Positions 37,042 to 55,585 of a stretch of DNA of 64,000 nt are shown one piece after another. The stretch covers positions 4,776,992 through 4,840,991 of the forward strand of contig NC_134441.1 in assembly GCF_030867145.1 (NCBI RefSeq), written 5' to 3'. The stretch comes from Opisthocomus hoazin. Lineage: Eukaryota; Chordata; Aves; Opisthocomiformes; Opisthocomidae. Position 1 is the first letter of the stretch. Every line of letters begins with the position of its first letter. Below the pieces are notes generated by a model that was not told the DNA's origin, did no database searches, and saw only the letters and a list, made by a program, of their open reading frames with translations. The position numbers and the translations under genes were made by a program.

Positions 37042-39279
37042 GAAGCAGCCCTAAGGAGCAGGTACCCGGTGGTTTTGATGAACAGAAGAGCCTCTGAGGC
37101 TGCAATTTTCATTTTGGACTTAGAATAAGACTAAGAATCATAGAAAATACAGTCTAGTTAGCAATTTAACTAATCATTTTATGTAAAAAACCTACTGTGT
37201 GATTTTCTGGGCTAACAGCTGAAGTAGTTTTGCATGTTATTGGCGCAGCTGTAATCATCACACCCCATTTCTGTACCACCTAGCTGTGAGTAAGCAACAG
37301 TTTGTATCGGAATGCTGTAAGTCTGGCTGCACCTGGATATTTTAGAGTCATTTTGCATGACAGACATTAAATATAAATGCCCTCAATTGCTGTATGGGGT
37401 CTGTCCTGCACACTGAAGCATGAATTTCTTGTCATCCTCTACACTCTAATCCTAACAATTCAACACTACTGGTATGATGACTATTCTACTCACAGTTTAG
37501 ACGGAAAAAAAAGAGCAACTTAATTTGGGCCAATAAGCATTATTACTTTTTAAAGTGCACGTAAGGGAAGCAAATATTGACCTTATTTGCAACTTTAAAA
37601 ACAAAACTGCTGCAAAAAGAGGTTCTTCATTTTCAGCATGCACTTACATATACCAGCAACAGGAATCCGCATCCATAGCCAAAGCCTGAAGAACGCAGGC
37701 TCGTCGGGTCAGATCTTCCCACAGTTTTAGCTGGTGCTACGAATCCTCTGCAGTAACGCACTTTCATCCGTTTGGGCTAGCTGGACTGTAACTCAGAGGA
37801 ACAGCACAGGGTCAGCGAGGGGAGGGCATCGCAGCCTTCACCAGCACACATTAGCTGTGTAAGCTTGTAAATATTCAGTGTGGTGGTGTTTGCAGACCTG
37901 CCGGGATGTGGGGTGGGAGACGGCCAGAGCCGCGCGTTGGGCTCGGCAGCTGAGCCATCGGGTTTCAAAGTGCTACCACGCCAGGGAACCGTCCCACACA
38001 GGCCCTACCGGGATCTTTCTTCTGCTGTGGGAAGCTGTAACAAGAATGACTGGTGAGAACTGAAGGGCAGGCCAATTCAAACCAGAAGCGGCGAAAAAAT
38101 TAACCATGAAGACAATTAATCCATGGAATAAATAACCAAGGGATGTTCTGCCATTTGAGGCTTCACAAGTCAGCACTGAAAAGCCTCACTGTAAGGCGTC
38201 TGGCAAGTTTTATTGGTTAATAGCTGAAAAAAAACACTTGTGGAAAGAACAACACGCTTGGGTACACCGTGGTAAATTCACAGAGTGCCAAGGCTGTAAG
38301 TCAACCACAACCTATCGGAGCTAGCAGAGGGCAACTTCTCTGGCCTGTGTTATATGCGAGAAAAAACAGACAATCTCCTCCAACTGCAGAGCAGTCAGCT
38401 GGCAAAGTTTTTGGTTTTAAGAGAAGAAAGAGGAATAGTAGAGCAATAGCAAAAACGGAAATGATTCTCCTGCAGATATTAGCCAGCAGCCAGCTCTTGG
38501 AAAGAGATGGTGGCATAGCTCAGTGCTCAGTAGAATTAGATTTTATTTTTTACAAGAAACAAAACCATTCAGTTTTCTCTGAGCGTGGGGAGGTTTTTAA
38601 GTGAAAACTTCTCATGCTACTGGTAAAAACAGCACGGAGTAAAAAATCTGCATGTTTTCCAGGTTATAGAGGAAGAATCATTAGGGGCTTTTTGCACTTC
38701 TAGTTTTTTGCTATTTTCTCATTGAGAAATGAGTGGAACAACTACTATGATAAACTATTTTTCCTCCTCCACTGGTAACTTCTTATGCAGGAAACGGCTG
38801 CACTAAGGTAAAAACCAAAAAATCTGTTAACTCCAGAAAAGGGACAGGAAATGGCAGGGAAGAAACAGAACCAGTTTAGAGCAAGGCAAACCTTGCCATT
38901 TCTTCAAACCTACCTTACCTCTGCTCTTGGACATCATGCTTTTGTGTAGAAAAGACAAAATCTGCCTAAAAAAAGAATGTTTGGGTTTTTTTCTTCCTGT
39001 AACTAAATTGATAAAGTTCATGGCTTGCTCTGTATTTTATTACAGGAGGATGTCTTGTTAGGCTTGAACTATAACAGAACACACTCAAATGATTCATATC
39101 TTTTGAACGTTGAAATACTATCCAAAGTATGAATATAATAGAAAGGATATATGTGTATGTCATCTCTCTGTCACAGTAATCATAAGCCCTGAACATGCTT
39201 TACATTTATTACATCCTACATCATTCTTAAACTGATCCATGAGCCCCAAGGGAGTTTGCATTTCCATTTTTGCATGTCC

Positions 39280-39295
39280 TGCTGCCACCTAATGG
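39280..39295 (-). promoter_or_regulatory. CTCF-like motif
   Basis: The minus strand reads CCATTAGGTGGCAGCA. It fits CCASYAGRKGGCRSYA at all positions but one (T where C or G is preferred). It is the best such match in the interval between the genes. Occupancy is unknown. Confidence 0.4.
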
Positions 39296-40293
39296 CAGTG
39301 AGCTCCACAGGCACCTTCTGTGCCAAAAGAAGGGAGAAACCCGGTTCTGAAGCCGTAGTGTGCACCCCTGTAGAGCAAGCAGATAAAAGTACAAAGTACT
39401 CTATTTTTTAGAGTCATAAAAATCTTGGAAAATTTAAGTTAATGAAACTTAATATTAATTAATAAGATTTTTGTCCTGCACAAGCTATTTAGAGTCATAT
39501 GTAGAACCTTAGGAGCGTGACACCATGTTCCCCGCCCCTGTGAAGGTGCCAATCATGGTAACCCACACTAAGGGTTACCCAACAGTGAGGTTTTTTGAAG
39601 TGCAAAGCAACTAAGTCCACATTGCCACGGAGCCTCGGGGGGGCCTGTGCACTCAGACACCCTCGAATTACTGCTGTGGAAGGTATTCAGCTGCAGAAAC
39701 ACTGGGTTTAGCCTGCAGCTAATGCAAAATAGCACTCATTAACTTTGCCACAAAACTAGTTGGGTTGGAGAGATGTTATGTATGTATGCTTCTACACATG
39801 TATCTAGAATATACATATAGCTGTAGACATAAATGAGTCCTAGGGTCAGAGAAGCCTTGGCTTTGGAAATCCTGTGCTAGGTCTCGGCCCTTCCTGAAGC
39901 AGGACAGCTGAGATGTGACAATTATTGCTCCCAACACCCTGCCACGGAGGAATAAATCAAGCCTCTTTGTCCTCAGCTCTGACAACCCACCTCTCCTCAT
40001 GAGCTGACAGCTTGTGTTCCAGGTCACCGAGTCAGATTCATCCTCCTCTTAGCCACTAATTGTGTACCAATGTACAGGTCAGAATACATCTCTATTGGGT
40101 CTCATATGCGTGGCCACAGATCAGTCAATGGGAGGTCTGTAGAGAATCAAATCAGCACATAACTAATGAGCCATGAGCTGGGCCTCATCGCTGCCATCTT
40201 AAGGAATTACCTGGATTAACAGGCTGACAAAATATGACTATTCCAGTGCTCTTCTGTAGCAGCAAACCAGCACTGCCCCGCTGACCTGCGTAC

Positions 40294-40493
40294 CTTCCCG
40301 AGATTGCTCACTGGCTTGGTTCCCAAGTACGCATTAGGTTTAGATCTGGCTGTTGATGACGACTTCTTGACCTTAAAAACTTCTATACGCTTCAGTCGAT
40401 TTTTTTTTTGGCCTGTTCCAACACGGACCAGTTTCACTGAGTCCCTGGAACTGATTTCCAGTGGAAGTGGTTTCTTTCTTTGCAGTTTAGGCA
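40294..40493 (-). other. Exon-like open segment, unrecognised
   Basis: On the minus strand a pyrimidine-rich acceptor (TTTCTTCCTCCAG) is followed by 200 nt open in one frame. Two bases precede 66 codons, rich in Lys and Arg (for example KKNRLKRIEVFKVKK). It ends GGGAAG|GTACGC, a usable donor. I recognise no family. The next such segment on the same strand, 38919-38965, enters in the compatible phase. A pseudo-exon is at least as likely as a real exon. Confidence 0.15.
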
Positions 40494-41633
40494 CTGGAGG
40501 AAGAAACAATGATAAAAACACATGGAAGCTCTGCAGATGCATGTTAACTAAACACCAGTGCTTTAGGCTGAATTATCTTTCACTGGGATATTATTGTTGG
40601 GACAAGATAATAAATCTCATAGACGGTGACCCACTAACCCTGCTCTGTGGGATTTGATAGCATATATGCTAGTATCTAATTTAAGATGCCAATAACTGCG
40701 TGTTATTGGTGACAGAGCCAGGATCCCCACATTAACCAGAAATCTTTTAACCAGTGGGTGACCATTGTCCCTCCTGAACAGACAGAAACAAAAACCTCTT
40801 AAAACGTTCCACTGGATAGGGGCATTGGGTTTAAAGCTGTGTGGAGAAAGCTAACTGCATTTCACAGAGCGCTTAAACATTTGGTTCTGTTCAGATGAGG
40901 AACAAGAGCTGAACATCACCACAGTCATCTGCAAACTCCAGCTGTGCTCGGATCTGGGGGAAGACCACCAAGAGGGTCTATCTGGTGGATGTAGGGACAC
41001 AGCAACCAACAGCCTGGGCAGCTGACAGCGACGCTGGCTCTTTCTGAGCCTTTCCCACCATCCGCTGCGATCTCACTCAGCATCTCTGCGACACTAAAAC
41101 CCAACCACCACCGAGAGTTTCACTGGCATTTCTCCAGCCAGCTCCAACACTCCCCATTCAGTTATCTGTGTGTGGCTTCTATTTACGGCTGTACTTTCTC
41201 TCCCCTCCTCCACTGCTGTTACAAGGGTCCAAGTAGAAACACACTGGAGGGCTGATGGCGATGCCAACACTTTTAGCTTCTTTTGCACGCATTTCATCAG
41301 TGATCTCTGCAATGCAGAATCAGGATTTTTCAGGCAAATGTCTCCATTTTGCCAAATACTGTTCTAAACAGACAACTGCCCTGAGAAGAGACTCATTTTT
41401 CTCTGAAATTACACTGTGGACCATTTATTCCTCTTGACCATCGCCATTTTCCAAGGCACCATGGCTACCGCACATCTCAGTCCTATACAGGGCTACCATC
41501 AGCCTCCACCAGCAGTGGTATCGGAGCTCGGCCAGTTTTTATCTGTTGAAGGTGCCAGCCACGCTATGCACTTACACAGAACACGTATCACCTTGAGACA
41601 CAGATGCACCTAGTGAAACAACAACATTTTGTC

Positions 41634-41639
41634 TTTATT
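41634..41639 (-). terminator. DPYSL2: DPYSL2 distal polyadenylation signal
   Basis: AATAAA on the minus strand, with a GU-rich stretch (TGTTGTTGTTTC) right after it. Cleavage is expected around 41.61-41.62 kb. It is the last good signal before the sequence loses its AT-rich UTR character. Confidence 0.7.
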
Positions 41640-43977
41640 AGGAGTTCCCATGGTAATATAACACAGAGTTCTTAAGGAATAAAACACAAGACTTGGGGTT
41701 GGGGTGGGGTTTTTTGCCATTGAGACAATGGTCAAATATCAGTACTTCTTTTTGTCTACACACAGGATCAGCTTTAGCACTTACAGCTCCTCCACTCATG
41801 GTTCACAATCACAAATCCAAGGGTTAAATCCAGCTAGTATTAAATCCTACTTTTTTTTTTTATTTTTAGAGCTTCAAGTCACTGCGGTTAATTAATTAAG
41901 TCATCGTCTTTTTTTTTTTTCCTTTAAGCATTTACATATGACATTCATTAAACAGACACAAAGCAGACGAGCTCTCACAGGAAAAAACATGCTTACATAG
42001 CCTGCAAAACTTTTTTTGTGATTTTTTTTTTTCCTTTTGAAGAACAAATTAAAACTAAAAAGTCATCATGAGTCAGTGAAGGAAAAAAAAAAGGAAGACT
42101 TAAGTGAATACTGAAGAGCCGCAAGTGTTTCGTAGAATTGAAACAGATCTGCAATTCTTTTTTTTTCTCCCCAACTCGTTCAAATTGATTTTAACATACA
42201 GGTGAAAAAAAATAGCTGCAATATATATTAAGTTCACGGATTACTTAACAAACAAAGTGCAAACTCTTTTATGCAAAACTAAAAGACCCAAGAGTTAAAC
42301 CTAAATGCAAAATGCATGGATGAATATGGCAATGTTTTTCTTAACTTTTGTGTTCAAAGGGGCCTAAAGGAATCAGGTGCTGAAGCTGGGAGGGTTTGGG
42401 TACCTGTGTCGCTTCCAGATCCTTTGCAAATCCCAGCATTGATAATTCATAGCAACAAATTTGGTACTTTTTTCTTAGAAGCCTTCATATATTTAGTTTT
42501 TTTCACTACAGGAACCTGTAAACACCATTTAAGAAAATACTCACAAATATGGAAAAACAAGATCAATGTACGTGGCAAAGTACAAACAGAAGAGAAAGCA
42601 GAAGATGCAGCCAAGTGCCAGGGCATACAGACAGTGGAAGTAACGCTGGGTTTACTGCGTGTGGAAAAACTCTCTGTGCTAAGAGACAGGCCAAGTCCTT
42701 GGGACCGCCGAGCCCTCCAGCTAAGTGGGAATCTAATGGAGCAGATTTGTTCTTCGTGTCCTGAAAATAGTAAGCCTCCAATACCTGGGCTAAAAGACTT
42801 TCAATCCCAGAAGGTACTTCAATTCCTAGATCCTGCTGACTGTCACAGAAGCTCGGACTCCTAAATTCATTCAAAGACCACTCATGGCATCTGGTTTCTC
42901 AAATCTGAGGCAGCAGGCGTCTGAGGAAGGGTGGGAAACCATCAGGCTCTCTCTCGACTATTTGCACAAAGGCAGATTCCTGAAGGAGTGAGTGACTGTG
43001 AAATCCGCACTGTCTGAGAGATTCTCAGCTGCTGTTGACCCATCGAGCTGCTCTGAGGGCTCCCAGCTGCAACAGCTGGGCATCTGGACTCGAACAGCAA
43101 CTGCCACAGATGCTCGGGCACACGCTCAAGTGGCCGGCCTTTCGATGAGAGCTAAAGATAAGCTCTCATAAAGTTTTAAATAACCACTCACCGATGGCCA
43201 GGAAGAGGGAATGTGGCTGCTACAGAAACCTTCCAGGCAACACGTCGCTCTTTGCCCTTGGCCCCCTGCTTATCGATTTCCACCTCCAGGAACAGAAGAC
43301 AAACTTAACTGCTAAAAACTTCTCAAGAGACCCCGTCCCAGCTCCTCAGCTGGTATCCAGCCCGTCTGTTCGCACCAGCTCAAGGCCTAGTACACTGAAG
43401 AGAAGATCATAGCTTATGAACCTGCTCCACGACCTCCTAGTGCAGCTAAACGGCAAGCGTTGGCTGGAATGATGCAACCTAAAGATACCTGAAGTAGCAG
43501 GGTGGAAGTGGCAGCAACACTGGCGGGAGACTGGAACTTGAATGAGGTTCGAAAAGGACTGGGAAGAACAGGGAGACTCCCAGTTCTCAGATAAGGCTTT
43601 GTAAACACAATGATACAAACATATTAAAAACACACACACAAACATTAAAAATAAAGTTTCCTCAAGGACCTAATTTGCAGCAAAATCCAGAAGGAAAAAA
43701 AGAAAGCAAAAACAAACCAACAGAACCGAAGTGCCCAAAGATTCTACCTCACCCGATGGCTGTGTGCGATGTGCTTTGTCAATTCCTAGTGCTGGGTCCC
43801 GTTTCTCTCTCTTGGCAGCAGACAGCTATTTCCTGACCTCAGAGGCAGTGGTGGGGAATGGTTACAGACAGGCTGGGATTCGTGTCCCTCCATGCTTGCC
43901 TAGCTATTCTGCTGGAACACAGAACCCTACAGAATATCCAGTTTAAAACCCTTCAACTACTGTTCTGCTTGACATTT

Positions 43978-43996
43978 AAAAAAAAAAAAAAAAAAA
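43978..43996 (-). repeat. Poly-U tract in the 3' UTR (A19 on plus)
   Basis: A 19-nt homopolymer. In the sense transcript it is poly-U, immediately downstream of the proximal AATAAA cluster. Confidence 0.85.
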
Positions 43997-44009
43997 GCTA
44001 TTTTTTACA

Positions 44010-44087
44010 TTTATTATTTGTTTATTCCTTTTTTTGTGTGTGTCTTAAAGGCAGCTCCCGGGAAATTCACTTTGTCCTTCCTTTATT
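44010..44087 (-). terminator. DPYSL2: Cluster of proximal polyadenylation hexamers
   Basis: Three AATAAA hexamers on the minus strand at 44082-44087, 44021-44026 and 44010-44015, about 0.3-0.4 kb past the stop, followed by the poly-U tract. They could give a short 3' UTR isoform. Use is inferred. Confidence 0.4.
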
Positions 44088-44391
44088 AAAAGAAAGATGC
44101 TGAATGGGACAGAGGCCACATATCTCAAACATCCTCTTTACATTTACTTTTGCATGTCAGAGGTGTCAAAACAGGGTTTATTTCTTTAAATGTGTAGGGG
44201 CTGAGGGGAGAAGTGAGAGGGGTTGGTGAAGATGAGGAGGGAATCTGAGGGGACTGAAAGAGGCGCCTTACTTCAGCCCCCCCCCCCACTGGTTGCCCAC
44301 AGTAACCGTCACAGGCTCTAAAAGAATCCAAAAGGGTCTCCAGGTGCCCCCGTCCCCTGGTCCGCAGGGCGGGCTGGGAAGGGCTCGGTCC

Positions 44392-44483
44392 TTAGCCCAA
44401 GCTGGTGATGTTGGCGCGTCCGCCGGGCGGTGCCACGATGCGCTGAGTCGTGCGGCGCGGGATGTTGTCGTCGATCTGTGCCC
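44392..44483 (-). CDS. DPYSL2: CRMP2 exon 14, C-terminus
   Basis: Final coding exon. Two bases complete Gly543, then 29 codons from [16 protein letters not shown] to ITSLG and TAA at 44392-44394. This is the disordered basic tail of CRMP2, which contributes to microtubule interaction. It carries RRTTQR, the Rho-kinase site (Thr555 in standard numbering) that regulates growth-cone collapse. The acceptor is CTCTCCCACAG. This ending separates DPYSL2 from its DPYSL1, 3, 4 and 5 paralogues. Confidence 0.97.
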
Positions 44484-46762
<2,279 letters not shown>

Positions 46763-46942
46763 CCTGCTCCTGGCTTTGATGCGCTTGTAAACGAAGTCAG
46801 GGAACGGTTTCCTGGGGATATACCGTCCCGATCCCTCGGTGACGTGGAGATTCCCATCCTCCAGTACGATCTTCCCCTGGCTGATAACCACCAGGGGAGA
46901 GCCGCGGCACTCCATGCCTTCAAAGATGTTGTACTCCACAGA
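46763..46942 (-). CDS. DPYSL2: CRMP2 exon 12
   Basis: 180 nt, in phase 0 at both ends, encoding residues 428-487 ([14 protein letters not shown] ... [10 protein letters not shown]). This is the last strand region of the dihydropyrimidinase-like fold and the start of the tail. Tyr479, a Src-family kinase target in mammals, is present in FVYKR. The junction with exon 11 reads THNISVEYN, where human CRMP2 has THNSSLEYN, a conservative change. The acceptor is TGTTCTAG. Confidence 0.97.
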
Positions 46943-49927
<2,985 letters not shown>

Positions 49928-49930
49928 CTA

Positions 49931-50296
<366 letters not shown>

Positions 50297-50433
50297 TTAA
50301 GATATTTTATTGTCATAAGTTTACTCCTAAAGGTAAAACAGTCTTTTGCTTGCTGGCAAAAACAGCTATTATTTTTATCGCCCGCTTGTCTCATGACAAG
50401 CACATGTGGTATGAACACAAAGAGCTCTACTCA

Positions 50434-53967
<3,534 letters not shown>

Positions 53968-54742
53968 TCACCTTCAGAGGGTCACAGCCTCTGCTTTCAC
54001 GAGAAAACAGGGTATGCAGGTCCGAGATGAGACACTTTCCACCTCTTCGATTCTGAGACAGAAAAATATACAGTGTAATCACGATAATTAAAATGACATT
54101 AAGCCGCAGTCCCCTCTCCTTACTACCTTTTCTCCCAGGCTGCTTCAAAGTTTCTCTGCAATCAGACCAAGTCCTAAAATAACACCCCAGGTGCTCAAGG
54201 TCAGAATGATTAAGCCCCTTCTTTAACCTAGACAAAAATACGCAACTAAATGTTGACTCAACAAACCTATTCATGTTCCAGCCTACGCGGAAGAGAGATG
54301 CTGTAGCCACATACTCTGGTAAGCCACGTTTGCAAACCAGCCTCCTAAATTGTACCCTCCACTGCAGTATCTGGCTTGGGATCTAACAGAGTGTGAACCG
54401 CCCCATAAATCAACTACTTTTTCTTGCATATGTTGGGAGATAACCTCAGCAAGACTGAGGGCCACTTTATAACTACAGTCCTAGAACGAACGTCATCACT
54501 CTGCAGGCTTTTACACATCACACATCCTAATCCCAGCAGTCCAGATGACAGATTTAACAACAGGGTAATGCTCATAGTGCCTACTGCCATGGAGAACTGA
54601 GCCTGCAATACCACAGACATTTTCCTACTGAATAACCCAAGAAATTTAAACCCCGAGCAGTCAGCCACCTGATCCCCAAATGCAGGAGGCTTTCAGCAGC
54701 TCCTGTGGACTCCAGTGGGACTGGCACACGCTCAGCACCCTT

Positions 54743-54860
54743 GAATCACAGAATGGTAGGGGTTGGAAGGGACCTCTGTGGGTCATCTAGTCCAACCCTC
54801 CTGCCGAAGCAGGGTCACCTACAGCAGGCTGCACAGGACCTTGTCCAGGCAGGTCTTCTG
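54743..54860 (-). mobile_element. CR1 LINE 3' tail
   Basis: On the plus strand GAATCACAGAATGGTAGGGG is followed by TTGGAAGGGACCTCTGTGGG, CATCTAGTCCAACCCTCCTG and CCTTGTCCAGGCAGGTCTT. This is the reverse complement of the CR1 3' end, so the element lies on the minus strand, in sense with DPYSL2, with its 3' terminus at 54743. It is 5'-truncated to about 120 bp. Confidence 0.96.
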
Positions 54861-55514
54861 CTCTGCAGTGACTTATTGCAGGCCAAGCACTGTAAACCAC
54901 CACCAGTCCCAGAACTGGAATGCATTGACTGCTGCGTCCTAGCATCGTGCTTGATCCACTGAAAGAAGTACCTGAAATTAAGGACTCCTCAGCTTAGGAA
55001 ACAGTGTATTCGCCACACTGATGTCCCAGTGCCCAGAACAGCCCTGCTCACACTGACAAAGCCACCCCCTGCAACACTGCTCTGTTTGCAGCTGGACTGC
55101 TCGAGAAAAACACCACCACAACAGCTGGGAGTTTTTAAAAGAAAGCCAGCAGGTTGGTCTCTAGTGCCAAAAGGGTTAAAGTCCTCGCCTGTCACCACGC
55201 CAGGGTTTGTGACTAACCCTCCCCAGGCAGGGTGATGTGCAGAAGGGGACATTTTCTGGCCCAACTGCCTCACGCAAATGGAAAAGGCTGCGAGGAAGGG
55301 TGTTTATTCCAGAACATTTGACTCCAGTACGTCACAGCCAGCAGCACTTGCAGGGAAGACGGAGGCTGAAAGAAGAGCCAAGAAAAGCATACTGGTCCCT
55401 CCTGAGAGAGAAGGAGAGAACTAGGACGAGCCAATGCTGCCAGGCCATGGCATCAGTTTGCAGACTGCCCATTTAAAGCAGGCCTGCGTGCAGCTCTGTC
55501 ACTGCAGCGCTTAG

Positions 55515-55585
55515 AAATCACGTTTCCATGCCGTGCCTTAGTTTCCCCACTTGCAAAGCAGGGATAAAACAACTCACCTCTCCAG
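55515..55585 (+). repeat. MIR-like fragment
   Basis: GCCTTAGTTTCCCCACTTGC followed by AAAGCAGGGATAA and ACTCACCTC fits the sense MIR core 'cctcagtttccccatctgtaaaatggggataa ... acctacctc'. Confidence 0.5.

Larger units (their letters stand above)
36808..41614. other. Intergenic sequence next to DPYSL2 3' end
   Basis: Holds two CTCF-like motifs (37026 and 39280), a small CpG-rich cluster around 37.90-38.01 kb, and minus-strand exon-like segments at 38919-38965 and 40294-40493. No protein family is recognised. Gene status is doubtful. Confidence 0.6.
41615..44391 (-). other. DPYSL2: DPYSL2 3' UTR
   Basis: About 2.78 kb from the stop codon to just past the distal poly(A) signal. The left third is AT-rich with long U and A tracts, typical of long neuronal 3' UTRs. 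In sense it ends with ACTCCTAATAAAGAC followed by a GTTGTTGTTTC stretch. It includes a poly-U tract (43978-43996), a UG repeat near 43.63 kb, a G run (44277-44287) and proximal AATAAA hexamers near 44.0-44.1 kb. Open frames inside it, such as one of 182 codons on the opposite strand, are taken as chance. The length is in keeping with the long 3' UTR known for this gene in mammals. Confidence 0.75.

Noticed and set aside
41190..41542. Two exon-like segments (41497-41542 and about 41.2-41.31 kb) that join in phase
   Set aside because: The first begins less than 100 bp after the DPYSL2 cleavage site, which leaves no room for a promoter, and the second runs into a stop. Most likely coincidence.
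42316..42864. 182-codon plus-strand open frame, and splice-like minus-strand pieces at 42.4-43.3 kb
   Set aside because: They sit inside the DPYSL2 3' UTR. They show how easily exon-like patterns arise in this sequence and were used to discount weaker hits elsewhere.
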